Assembly (NCBI RefSeq): GCF_036346875.1 | Contig: NZ_CP107852.1 | Span: forward strand, 4,154,001-4,218,000 | DNA: 64,000 bases | Source of the DNA: Nocardia sp. NBC_00508 | GTDB lineage: Bacteria > Actinomycetota > Actinomycetes > Mycobacteriales > Mycobacteriaceae | Direction of reading: 5' to 3' | In this document: in pieces, positions 7,471 through 15,348 of the stretch | Numbering within the stretch: the first letter of the stretch is position 1 | How the letters are laid out: each line of letters begins with the position of its first letter | Program-made: the position numbers and the translations under genes | Notes under the pieces: generated by a model | The model's database searches: none | Seen by the model: the letters and a program-made list of their open reading frames with translations, nothing else | Told to the model about the DNA's origin: nothing

Positions 7471-8364
7471 TCACCGTGCGGCCACGATGGGTTCGGCGAT
7501 GTTCTGCTGCGCGAACTTGCGCAGCGAGTCCTGTTTGGCGGCGAGCTCGCCGTCGAAGCCGATGCCATCGGCCAGCCAGGGCACCACGATCGCGTCGGTG
7601 ACGCCGGCATCGGCGAGGTCCTGATACCCGGACCGGCCGAAGCGGTCGACGCACACCGCCTGGATCTCGAACGGTCCGCCGGCCCTGCCGAACTCGGCGC
7701 GCAGTGCGCCGAGCTTTCCGATGGTGTGCCGTAGTTCGTCGTAGGTCATCATGGCCGAGGTCCAGCCGTCGCCCACTCGCGCGGCGCGCCGCAGCGCCGC
7801 GTCGGTGTGCCCGCCGATGTAGAACGGCACCGGCTCGGTCGGCGCCGGGCTCATCTGCAACGGATCGAAGTCGAAGAACTCGCCGTGATACTCGACCATT
7901 CCTCCGGCCAGGACCAGTTTGATGACCTCGATCATCTCGTCCACCCGGGCGCCGCGCCGCGCGAATGGCACCCCGCACCACTCGAATTCCTCTGGAGCCC
8001 AACCGATTCCGACACCGAACCCGAAGCGGTTTCCGGACAGGTTGGCCACCGAGCCGACTTGCCTGGCCAGCAGCAGCGGGTTGCGCGAACCCAGCTTCAG
8101 CACGTTTGTGTAGAAGCGGATGCGGCTGGTGACGGCCGCCATGGCGGTCGCGCCGATGAGCGGGTCGACCCACGGTGTGTCCGGTCCCCAGAACCTGCTG
8201 CCGTCGGGCGTGTACGGGTATCTCGCCGCCGCCGATTTCATGTAGAACAGTGAGTCCGGCAGTGCGATCGACGAAAAGCCGCACTCCTCAGCGGTTTTCG
8301 CGAGCCCGGGCAGCTGGTCCAGTGGACTCAGCGCGATGCCGAGGGTGAACCTCAGTGGAGTCAC
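7471..8364 (-). CDS. LLM-class (luciferase-like, probably F420-dependent) oxidoreductase
   Basis: A 297-residue member of the luciferase-like monooxygenase superfamily. Diagnostic segments are the N-terminal FTLGIALSPLDQLPGLAK, the cofactor-binding NRFGFGVGIGWAPEEF, and YIGGHTDAALRRAARVGDGW. In actinobacteria such (beta/alpha)8 proteins often use reduced F420. The GTG start overlaps the ltp3 stop by 4 bp, so translation is coupled within the DUF35-ltp4-ltp3 operon. Substrate is unknown; by context it is a sterol side-chain or CoA intermediate. A paralogue (11816) lies divergently at the other end of the operon. Confidence 0.82.
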   Translation of the reverse strand: MTPLRFTLGIALSPLDQLPGLAKTAEECGFSSIALPDSLFYMKSAAARYPYTPDGSRFWGPDTPWVDPLIGATAMAAVTSRIRFYTNVLKLGSRNPLLLARQVGSVANLSGNRFGFGVGIGWAPEEFEWCGVPFARRGARVDEMIEVIKLVLAGGMVEYHGEFFDFDPLQMSPAPTEPVPFYIGGHTDAALRRAARVGDGWTSAMMTYDELRHTIGKLGALRAEFGRAGGPFEIQAVCVDRFGRSGYQDLADAGVTDAIVVPWLADGIGFDGELAAKQDSLRKFAQQNIAEPIVAAR

Positions 8365-9635
8365 CTCGGCTCCGATCCGACCACCCACATCGAGAAGTAC
8401 TGCGACCCGCCGCCGTACGCATGACCGAGCGCCTTGCGCGCACCCTCGACCTGATAGTCCCCGGCCCGTCCCATGACCTGTTTGGCCGCTTCGGCGAACC
8501 GGATGAGGCCCGACGCGCCGATCGGGTTGGAGGACAGCACGCCGCCGGACGGGTTGACCGGCAGGGTGCCGCCGATCTCGGTCTCCCCTTTGTCGGTGAG
8601 CTTCCAGCCGTCGCCTGGCGGCACGAAGCCGAGGTTTTCCAGCCACATCGGCTCGAACCAGGAGAACGGCACGTAGATCTCGGCCGCGTCGATCTCCTCG
8701 AGCGGGTTGGTGATGCCCGCCGCCTCCCACAGCGCAGCGGCCGCGTCCCGCCCGGCCTGGGGATTGACCTGGTCGCGTCCGGCGAAGGTGGTCGGCTCGG
8801 TGCGCATCGCGGTGGCGTGCACCCAGGCGACCGTCCTACCGGTGGCCTCGACGGCGGCGGCCGCGTCAGCGTCGCCGAGCACGATCGCGCACGCGCCGTC
8901 GGAGGAGGGACAGGTCTCGTCGAAGCGGATCGGGTCCCACAGCATCTGCGAGGCGAGTACCGATTCCAGCGTGATGTCGGGCTGCTTCAGATGGGCGAGC
9001 GGGTTCTTGGCGCCGTTACGGCGATCCTTCGCCGCGACCATCGCGCCGATATGGCCCGGGGCGTTGGAGCGCCGGATGTAGGAGCGGACATGCGGTGCGA
9101 AGTACCCGCCCGCGCCCGCGCCCACCGGCATGGTGAACGGCACCGGAATCGACAACGCCCACATGGCGTTCGACTCCGACTGCTTTTCCCACGCCACCGC
9201 GAGCACGCGCTTGTGCACGCCCGCCTGCACCAGATTGGCCGCGACGATGCCGGTCGAGCCGCCGACCGAACCGGCGGTGTGCACGCGCAGCAGCGGTTTC
9301 CCGGTAGCGCCCAAGGCGTCCGCCATATGCAGCTCGGGCATCATGACGCCCTCGAACAGGTCGGGCGCCTTACCGACTACGACCGCGTCGATATCGGCGA
9401 TGGTCAGCCCGGCGTCGGCGAGGGCGCGATCGATGGCCTCGCGGCACATGCCCGCCATCGACACGTCGGTGCGTTTCGTCACATGATGGGTTTGTCCGGT
9501 GCCGAGCACCGCGGCAGGGAAGCGCCCACCCATCGCCCGACCGCCACCCCTCATCGAATCGCTGCGCGATGCTGTGCGCCCACCCGTCGCCCGACCGCCA
9601 CCCCTCATCGAATCGCTGCGCGATGCTGTGCTCAT
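8361..9635 (-). CDS. ltp3: Thiolase-fold steroid aldolase Ltp3
   Basis: A 424-residue SCP-x-type thiolase-like protein (Rv3523 is about 394). Ltp proteins lack Claisen thiolase activity and cleave steroid CoA thioesters by retro-aldol reaction. ltp3 and ltp4 are reported as essential for C24-branched sterol side chains in Rhodococcus rhodochrous. Core motifs are GTGQTHHVTKRTDVSMAGM, HTAGSVGGSTGI, NPSGGVLSSNPIGASG and GHAYGGGSQY. The first ~38 residues hold two copies of an 18-residue repeat (TASRSDSMRGGGRA-type), encoded by a 54-bp tandem duplication, which I do not recall in relatives. The ATG overlaps the ltp4 stop (ATGA). Confidence 0.85.
   Translation of the reverse strand: MSTASRSDSMRGGGRATGGRTASRSDSMRGGGRAMGGRFPAAVLGTGQTHHVTKRTDVSMAGMCREAIDRALADAGLTIADIDAVVVGKAPDLFEGVMMPELHMADALGATGKPLLRVHTAGSVGGSTGIVAANLVQAGVHKRVLAVAWEKQSESNAMWALSIPVPFTMPVGAGAGGYFAPHVRSYIRRSNAPGHIGAMVAAKDRRNGAKNPLAHLKQPDITLESVLASQMLWDPIRFDETCPSSDGACAIVLGDADAAAAVEATGRTVAWVHATAMRTEPTTFAGRDQVNPQAGRDAAAALWEAAGITNPLEEIDAAEIYVPFSWFEPMWLENLGFVPPGDGWKLTDKGETEIGGTLPVNPSGGVLSSNPIGASGLIRFAEAAKQVMGRAGDYQVEGARKALGHAYGGGSQYFSMWVVGSEPR
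9522..9629. repeat. Tandem 54-bp duplication in the 5' end of ltp3
   Basis: Two copies (9522-9575 and 9576-9629) differ at a single base. Each encodes 18 residues in frame and contains the small inverted repeat ATCGCTGCGCGAT. The near-identity implies a recent duplication. Confidence 0.95.
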
Positions 9636-10669
9636 TGGGTCTCCGATTCCAAGACGGTCACAAGGTTCTGCTGGAGGGCGGGGCCGCTGGTGGCATGGGC
9701 GAGAGCGCGATTCGCCGTGCCGGCCATGATCGCCTCGGCCGCGAAGCCGATGCGCTCCAGGCCCGCGGCGAACATCGGGTTGGCCGTGAGGGCGCCGCCG
9801 GACGGGTTGATCGCGGTGCCGTTCCGCAGGCCGATGGCCTCGGTGAGGATCAACTGCTGATGACTGAACGGCGCGTGCAATTCCGCGACGTCGAAACCGC
9901 TGGTGTCGCCGCCGGTGACGGCTCGGGCCGCGGCCGACGTCGAGGGGGAGACGGTGAGATCGCGGGCGCCGAGGACCGGGGTGTCCACCCGGTGCGCCAT
10001 ACCGGTGATCCAGGCGGGGCGCTCGCACAGCTCGCGGGCGCGATCGCCGACGGCCAGCACGACGGCTGCCGCGCCGTCGGTGATCGGCGCGACATCGTGC
10101 GCGCGCAGCGGATCGGCGACATACGGCTTGTCCAGCAGGCTATCGACGTCGCCGGACGCGCCCGCGGCCACGGCCGCCATGTCGCGCTCGGTCCAGCGGC
10201 CCGCATCGAGCCCGGCGCGGGCCTGCAACCCGGCGATGGACAACGCGTCGGGCCAGAGCGGCGCGACCAGGTACGGGTCCAGCTGCAGGGTGAGCACCTG
10301 GCGCAGCGTGCTCGCGGAGGACTTGCCGAAGCCGTACACGAGCGCCGTCTTCGCCTGTCCTGAGCGCAGTTTCACCCACGCCTCGTACAGCGCCCACGCA
10401 GCGTCCATCTCGACGTGCGATTCGTTGATCGGCGGCACCGCGCCGATCGCGTCGACCGCCGAGATGAACGAAAAGGCCCGTCCGGCAAGATAATCGGAGG
10501 AGCCAGAGCACCAGAAGCCGATATCGGACTTGGTGATGCCGAGCCGGTCGTAGAGCTGCTGGAAGCAGGGCACCAGCATCTCGACACCATTGGTGGTGCC
10601 GAAGGTCTCCGGCACGTGCGGTGCGTGGGCGAAACCCACGACCGCGATGTCGGTGGCGTTGTCGGTCAA
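9632..10669 (-). CDS. ltp4: Thiolase-fold steroid aldolase subunit Ltp4
   Basis: A 345-residue lipid-transfer/thiolase-like protein, matching M. tuberculosis Ltp4 (Rv3522, 354) by order and length. Motifs include VVGFAHAPHVPETF, GFWCSGSSDYLAGRAF, ITDGAAAVVLA and NPSGGALTANPMFAAG. It probably forms a complex with Ltp3 and the preceding DUF35 protein, as Ltp2 does with the DUF35 domain of ChsH2. The likely start is TTG at 10669 with AGAGAGG 8 bp upstream, 12 bp after the DUF35 stop. Its stop overlaps the ltp3 ATG, which makes stoichiometric co-translation likely. Confidence 0.83.
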   Translation of the reverse strand: MTDNATDIAVVGFAHAPHVPETFGTTNGVEMLVPCFQQLYDRLGITKSDIGFWCSGSSDYLAGRAFSFISAVDAIGAVPPINESHVEMDAAWALYEAWVKLRSGQAKTALVYGFGKSSASTLRQVLTLQLDPYLVAPLWPDALSIAGLQARAGLDAGRWTERDMAAVAAGASGDVDSLLDKPYVADPLRAHDVAPITDGAAAVVLAVGDRARELCERPAWITGMAHRVDTPVLGARDLTVSPSTSAAARAVTGGDTSGFDVAELHAPFSHQQLILTEAIGLRNGTAINPSGGALTANPMFAAGLERIGFAAEAIMAGTANRALAHATSGPALQQNLVTVLESETQ

Positions 10670-10681
10670 CGTGCGCCTCTC

Positions 10682-11698
10682 TCAGAGGTGGTGCTTATAG
10701 GTCTCGTAGTCGGCGTCCGGCTCGCCGGTGGGACGGAAGTGGTCCACGTTCTCCAGGCCGTAGCCCCATTCCTCGCGCGGCTTCCACACCGCCTCCACCC
10801 GCATGCCCATGCGGACTTCGCTGGCGTCGCACCCGAGCACCAGGTGCAGCACCGGGATGTCCGCGCCGTCCAGCAGCACATACGCCGCGACGTACGGTGG
10901 CTTGATCCGCTGTCCGAGGAACGGCACGTTCACGATGCAGAAGGTGGTCACCGTGCCGCGGTCGGGCAGCTCGATGAAGTCGTTGGTCGGCCTGCCGTCG
11001 GTCGGGTTCGCGCCGCGCGGCGGGAAGTACACCTTGCCCGCGTCGTCCGTGCGCGCGCCGATCAGCTTGCCCTCGGCTAGTCCGCGCAGGTAGACGGTCT
11101 CCTGCGGGGAGGCGGTGTGCTTGTAGGACAGGTCGACCGGGGTGGTGATCATGGTGACCGGCTCGGCAGCGGCGCCGGCTTCGGCGGGGGAGCCGGACTT
11201 CTCGCCCGGCTCGAAGCAGACGATGTCGCGAATGCTGCCTTCGGTCTTCGCCGCCCATCGAGCGGTGACTCGCAGACCGGTCTGCATGTCCTCCGGCGCC
11301 GCGACGTCGACCGCGTGCAGCAATGTAGTGTCCGCGCCGTCGAGCCGGATCAATGCCCAGGCGAACGGGCGGTCGAACGGCTGGCCTGGCAGCGGCTCGC
11401 GCACCCAGGTCCACGATTCGACCGTGCCGGTCTCGGCGACGTCGACGAAGTCGGTCAGCGGTTCCGCGGTGATCGGGTCGTATTCCGGCGGCGGCACGAT
11501 CACTCGACCGTCCGAGCCGCGCGCGCCGATGATCTTGTGGTCGCGCAGATTGGTCAGAAACGTCCCGATGGTGGTTCCGACGGAGCGGGTGTAGTCGAAA
11601 CGCATCCGCAGGGGCGCGCTGAGTACGTCGGGCGAGGTGTCCAATCCCGTGCCGCTCTCACCCGCGATTGCCGTGGATGCAGTATTCCCCTGAGTCAC
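10682..11698 (-). CDS. DUF35/OB-fold acyl-CoA-binding protein (Rv3521-like), duplicated domain
   Basis: A protein of about 338 residues with two successive DUF35-type OB-fold halves. Each half carries a zinc-ribbon/OB pattern; compare GSDGRVIVPPPEYDP with KVYFPPRGANPTDG, and GTVESWTWV with GTVTTFCIV. Such proteins dock to Ltp aldolases and hold the acyl-CoA; M. tuberculosis Rv3521 is of this type. It heads the operon with ltp4, ltp3, an LLM gene and an NTF2-like gene. The chosen GTG at 11698 lies 9 bp from a perfect KstR operator. Frame beyond that crosses the operator and is not coding; a later ATG (MRFDYTRSVG) is an alternative start. Confidence 0.83.
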   Translation of the reverse strand: MTQGNTASTAIAGESGTGLDTSPDVLSAPLRMRFDYTRSVGTTIGTFLTNLRDHKIIGARGSDGRVIVPPPEYDPITAEPLTDFVDVAETGTVESWTWVREPLPGQPFDRPFAWALIRLDGADTTLLHAVDVAAPEDMQTGLRVTARWAAKTEGSIRDIVCFEPGEKSGSPAEAGAAAEPVTMITTPVDLSYKHTASPQETVYLRGLAEGKLIGARTDDAGKVYFPPRGANPTDGRPTNDFIELPDRGTVTTFCIVNVPFLGQRIKPPYVAAYVLLDGADIPVLHLVLGCDASEVRMGMRVEAVWKPREEWGYGLENVDHFRPTGEPDADYETYKHHL

Positions 11699-11707
11699 GA
11701 TATCGAG

Positions 11708-11721
11708 TAGAACAGGTTCTA
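11708..11721. promoter_or_regulatory. KstR operator between the DUF35/ltp operon and the divergent LLM gene
   Basis: TAGAACAGGTTCTA matches TnnAACnnGTTnnA perfectly. It sits 9 bp from the minus-strand GTG (11698) and 94 bp from the plus-strand GTG (11816), so it may control both. Confidence 0.9.
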
Positions 11722-11815
11722 ACTCTGGTGGCAAGCGGCGGTGCGGTCATGGACAAGGAGGCGGGCTCACGGCACGATCGAGCGCCCGCCGACACAACAC
11801 AGAAAGGGGTCCGGC

Positions 11816-12853
11816 GTGAAGTTCGGATTGCAGCTCGGGTACTGGATGGCCCAGCCGCCCGCGAACGCGGGGGAACTGGTGGTGGCGGCCGAGGACGCCG
11901 GGTTCGCCGCCGTGTTCGCCGCCGAGTCCTGGGGGTCGGACGCGTTCGGTCCGCTCACCTGGTGGGGCTCCTCGACGCGGAGGGTACGCCTGGGCACCTC
12001 GGTGGTGCAGATGTCGGCGCGCACTCCCGCCGCGACCGCCATGCATGCCCTCACCCTCGATCACCTCAGCGGCGGCCGCGCGATTCTCGGGCTCGGCGTT
12101 TCCGGGCCGCAGGTAGTGGAGGGCTGGTACGGACAGCCGTTCGCCAAGCCGTTGCAGCGCACCCGGGAGTACGTCGGCATCGTGCGCAAGGTGCTGGCCC
12201 GCGAGGAGCCGGTCACCAACGACGGCCCGCACTATCCGCTGCCCTACACCGGGCCGGGCTCGCTCGGGCTCGGCAAGCCGCTCAAGCCGATCGTGCATCC
12301 GCTACGCGCGGATCTGCCGATCTGGCTGGGTGCGGAAGGGCCGAAGAACGTCGCGCTCACCGCCGAGATCGCCGACGGCTGGCTGGCCATCTACTACGCG
12401 CCCCGGCTGGCCGGGATGTACAACGACTGGCTCGACGAGGGCTTCGCGCGGGCCGGTGCGCGGCGCAGCAGGGACGATTTCGAGATTGCCGCGAGTTGCC
12501 AGGTGGTGATCACCGATGACCCGGCGAGCGAGCTGGAGCGGATGCGATGGATCATGGCGCTCTACATCGGCGGCATGGGCGCGCCGGAGTTGAACTTCCA
12601 CGCCCAGGTGTATCGGCGGATGGGCTATGCCCGCGAGGTCGACGAGATCGGGCTGCTATTCCAGGCGGGCAAGAAGGCCGAGGCCGCGGCGTCGGTACCA
12701 GACGAGCTGATTCTGGACACCGCGATCATCGGCGACGAGGAGCACGTCCGTAAGCAACTGGGGGTGTGGGAAGCCGCCGGCGTCACCATGATGCTGGTGT
12801 CGGTTTCCGATATCGCGCAATTGCGTCGGCTGGCACCCCTTGTCGAAAAGTAG
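11816..12853 (+). CDS. LLM-class F420-dependent oxidoreductase (Rv3520c-like)
   Basis: A 345-residue luciferase-like oxidoreductase, the counterpart of M. tuberculosis Rv3520c (347), which also diverges from Rv3521. Signature segments are FGLQLGYWMAQPP, AAVFAAESWGSDAFGPL, AILGLGVSGPQVVEGWYG and PIWLGAEGPKNVALTAEIADGW. These resemble F420-dependent methylenetetrahydromethanopterin reductase-like enzymes. The GTG start has AGAAAGGGG just upstream. Steroid substrate is inferred only from regulon membership. The stop codon TAG is itself the first three bases of the next KstR operator. Confidence 0.85.
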   Translation: MKFGLQLGYWMAQPPANAGELVVAAEDAGFAAVFAAESWGSDAFGPLTWWGSSTRRVRLGTSVVQMSARTPAATAMHALTLDHLSGGRAILGLGVSGPQVVEGWYGQPFAKPLQRTREYVGIVRKVLAREEPVTNDGPHYPLPYTGPGSLGLGKPLKPIVHPLRADLPIWLGAEGPKNVALTAEIADGWLAIYYAPRLAGMYNDWLDEGFARAGARRSRDDFEIAASCQVVITDDPASELERMRWIMALYIGGMGAPELNFHAQVYRRMGYAREVDEIGLLFQAGKKAEAAASVPDELILDTAIIGDEEHVRKQLGVWEAAGVTMMLVSVSDIAQLRRLAPLVEK

Positions 12854-12864
12854 AACACGTTCTA
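12851..12864. promoter_or_regulatory. KstR operator upstream of the FadD-type ligase
   Basis: TAGAACACGTTCTA is a perfect palindromic KstR site. Its first TAG is the stop of the upstream gene. Its final TA begins a TAAATT -10 hexamer (12863-12868) ending 7 bp before the GTG at 12876. Confidence 0.92.
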
Positions 12865-12875
12865 AATTCAATGGG

Positions 12876-14474
12876 GTGACTGCCTCACCCGCCCCGTCGG
12901 CTCCGCCTCCTCACCATCCCCCCATGCAGGAGTCAAAGAACATTCTCGGTCTGTGGAACATCGCCGAAGCCGAACCGGATCGGATCGCGATGGTCGATCC
13001 GTCGGGCAGGGAGGTGACGTATCGCGAATTGGCAACGCTCGCCAATCGTTACGCCACCGGCCTGCGTGGGCTCGGCCTGAATACCGGCGACGTGCTGGTG
13101 AGCATGGTGCACAACTGTGTCGAGGCGATCGCCGCCTATTTCGCGGCCTATCAGTCCGGGTTGTACATCGTCGCGGTGAACTGGCATCTCACCGGGCCCG
13201 AGGTCGCCTACATCCTGGGCGACAGCGAGGCGAAGGCGTTCATCGCCAGCGATCGTTTCGCCGCCGCCGCGAAGGCCGCGGCCGATGAGGCCGGACTTCC
13301 CGCGACGGCACGGTTCGCGGTGGGCGAGATCGAGGGTTTCAAGTCGGTGGCCTGGCTCGGTGCCGCGGACACCGGTCGTCCGTCCGATCGCAGCACGGGC
13401 GCTCCGATGCTCTACACGTCGGGAACCACGGGACGGCCCAAGGGAGTTCGGCGCCCGCTCACCGGCGCCGACCCGGATGTCGTTCCGCCGCACACCGCCG
13501 CCTTCTTCGGCCTCTTCGACCTCGCGCCCTACGACGATCACGTGCACATCTGCGGCTCGCCGCTGTATCACACGGCCGTGCTGAACTTCGCCACCATCTC
13601 GATTCAGTTGGGCCACAAGCTCGTTCTGATGGATCGCTGGGACGCCGAAGAGATGCTGCGGCTGATCGACAAACACCGGGTGACGCACAGCCACATGGTG
13701 CCCACTCAGTTCCACCGGCTGCTCGCGCTGCCGGAGGAGGTGCGCGCCAAGTACGACGTGTCCTCGCTGCGCAGTATGGTGCATGGCGCCGCGCCCTGCC
13801 CGCAGGAGACCAAGCGGCAGATGCTCGAATGGTGGGGACCGACGGTCACCGAGTACTACGCGGCCACCGAGGGCGGCGGGACGGTGATCAACGGCGCCGA
13901 ATGGCTGCGCAAGCCGGGCTCGGTGGGCAAGGCGTGGCCGTGGTCGGTGATCAAGGTGCTCAGTGAAGAGGATGGCTCCGAGGTCCCGGTCGGCGCACCC
14001 GGGCTGGTCTACATGCGCATGGGCGCTTCGAGTTTCGAGTACCACCACGACAAGGCCAAGACCGAGGACTCACGCGTCGGCGACCTGTTCACCGTCGGCG
14101 ATATCGGCCATCTCGACGAGGACGGCTACCTCTACCTGCACGACCGGCGCTCGGACCTGATCCTGTCCGGCGGGGTGAACATCTACCCGGCCGAGATCGA
14201 GAACGTGTTGATCACCCACCCGAAGGTCGCGGACGTCGCGGTTTTCGGTATCCCGCACCCGGATTGGGGCCAGGAAGTGAAGGCGGTCGTGCAGCCCGCC
14301 GACGACGTCGAGGGCAACGACGAGCTCACCGCCGAACTGCTCGCCTTCGCCGCCACCCAATTGGCGAAGTACAAGATGCCCAAGTCGATCGACTACCTCC
14401 CCGAACTGCCGCGCGACCCCAACGGCAAGCTCTACAAGCGCAAACTCCGCGACCGCTATATCCCGGCGAAGTAG
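12876..14474 (+). CDS. Acyl-CoA synthetase (fatty-acid/steroid acid-CoA ligase, FadD family)
   Basis: A member of the ANL adenylating superfamily, about 532 residues. The phosphate-binding loop is YTSGTTGRPKG, then YYAATEGGG (A5), VGDIGHLDEDGYLYLHDR (A7/A8) and the A10 region LPRDPNGKLYKRKLRD with the catalytic lysine. It should activate a carboxylic acid with ATP and CoA; control by KstR suggests a steroid acid or side-chain acid. It is not FadD3 or FadD19 by sequence and looks closer to FadD4-type ligases. I use GTG 12876 because the promoter geometry predicts a leaderless start there. An ATG at 12924 is the alternative; neither has a Shine-Dalgarno. Confidence 0.82.
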   Translation: MTASPAPSAPPPHHPPMQESKNILGLWNIAEAEPDRIAMVDPSGREVTYRELATLANRYATGLRGLGLNTGDVLVSMVHNCVEAIAAYFAAYQSGLYIVAVNWHLTGPEVAYILGDSEAKAFIASDRFAAAAKAAADEAGLPATARFAVGEIEGFKSVAWLGAADTGRPSDRSTGAPMLYTSGTTGRPKGVRRPLTGADPDVVPPHTAAFFGLFDLAPYDDHVHICGSPLYHTAVLNFATISIQLGHKLVLMDRWDAEEMLRLIDKHRVTHSHMVPTQFHRLLALPEEVRAKYDVSSLRSMVHGAAPCPQETKRQMLEWWGPTVTEYYAATEGGGTVINGAEWLRKPGSVGKAWPWSVIKVLSEEDGSEVPVGAPGLVYMRMGASSFEYHHDKAKTEDSRVGDLFTVGDIGHLDEDGYLYLHDRRSDLILSGGVNIYPAEIENVLITHPKVADVAVFGIPHPDWGQEVKAVVQPADDVEGNDELTAELLAFAATQLAKYKMPKSIDYLPELPRDPNGKLYKRKLRDRYIPAK

Positions 14475-14483
14475 TCGAGCCGA

Positions 14484-14525
14484 GTCAAATGGCGGCTCGA
14501 TCCACCGCGATAGCCGCCATTTGAC
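14484..14525. terminator. Hairpin after the FadD ligase gene
   Basis: GTCAAATGGCGGCT (14484-14497) pairs perfectly over 14 bp with 14512-14525 around a 14-nt loop, 9 bp after the stop codon. Related hairpins recur at the start of each repeat unit downstream. Confidence 0.75.
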
Positions 14526-15280
14526 TCCGCTCGATGCCCTGAGATCCGTGACGCAACCATAGCCGGTTGACTGCGCTGGGACTGAGGGTGCGCACTCGAC
14601 TGCGGGAGGGTACGGCACCCAGCGCGCCCAGCACTGCTCCGGTACACCCATGGAGGGTGCTCAACTACGGGGCATCGCCCGAGACTCCCCTGCCCGAGGC
14701 TTCGAGTAGTGCCCACCTACCATTGTTTTCCTCTGGCGGTGCTGGGCGCGTCGGGTGCCGTACCCGGCTTACCTCCCGCAGTTGGGTTGGGAACGTGCCA
14801 CTTCCAGCGTGGTCGACCGGCTGTGGTTGCGTTTAGCGAGGCTGGGTCAGGAGCGTGGTTGCGTGTGGAATCGGGGTTAGTGAAATGGCGGCTCCAGCCA
14901 CCACGACAACCGCCATTCGACTCGGCTCGATGCCCTGAGATCTGTGACGTGACCACAGCCGGTTGACTGAGCTGGGACCGCACTTGTGCACTCGACTGCG
15001 GGAGGTAGGCCGGGTACGGCACTCAGCGTGCCCAGCACTGCCCAGTAAACGCATGGAGGGTGCGCTCGACTGGGGGCACGGCCAGAGATGTCTCTGCCCA
15101 AGGCTTCGAGTCATGCCCGACCTACCACGGTATTCCCTTGGCGGTGCTGGGCGCGTCGGGTGTCGTACCCGGCTACCTCCCGCAGTTGGGTTGGGAACGT
15201 GCCACTTCCAGCGTGGTCGACCGGCTGTGGTTGCGTTTGAGAGGGCTGGGTCAGGGGCTTGGTTGCGTTGGAGTCGGGTA
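14484..15280. repeat. Two tandem ~400-bp non-coding repeat units
   Basis: Unit 1 (about 14484-14879) and unit 2 (about 14880-15280) share long near-identical blocks in the same order. Examples are the hairpin with AATGGCGG, GATGCCCTGAGATC, ACTCGACTGCGGGAGG, and a segment of over 60 bp around the AACGTGCCACTTCCAGCGTG block (14787-14832 and 15194-15239). A third hairpin follows at 15281. Spacings are 396 and 401 bp. No open frame is conserved between units and codon bias is absent, so I see no gene in 14475-15348. It could be a duplicated non-autonomous element or a structured RNA locus. Confidence 0.85.
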
Positions 15281-15323
15281 GTGAAATGGCGGCTCAGACC
15301 TAGTATCCGGGCCGCCATTTCAC
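15281..15323 (-). terminator. Hairpin at the end of the repeat tract, downstream of the ECF sigma gene
   Basis: GTGAAATGGCGGC (15281-15293) pairs perfectly with GCCGCCATTTCAC (15311-15323), 25 bp past the stop of the minus-strand sigma factor gene. Confidence 0.65.
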
Positions 15324-15348
15324 TGTCCTCATGGTCAGCGCGCGCTGG

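Noticed and set aside
9522..9629. Repeats here and at 26070-26163 considered as CRISPR
   Set aside because: Only two units each, no spacers of constant length and no cas genes; the ltp3 repeats are coding.
14567..15281. Short open frames in the tandem repeats
   Set aside because: They are not conserved between the two units and show no codon bias or ribosome sites.
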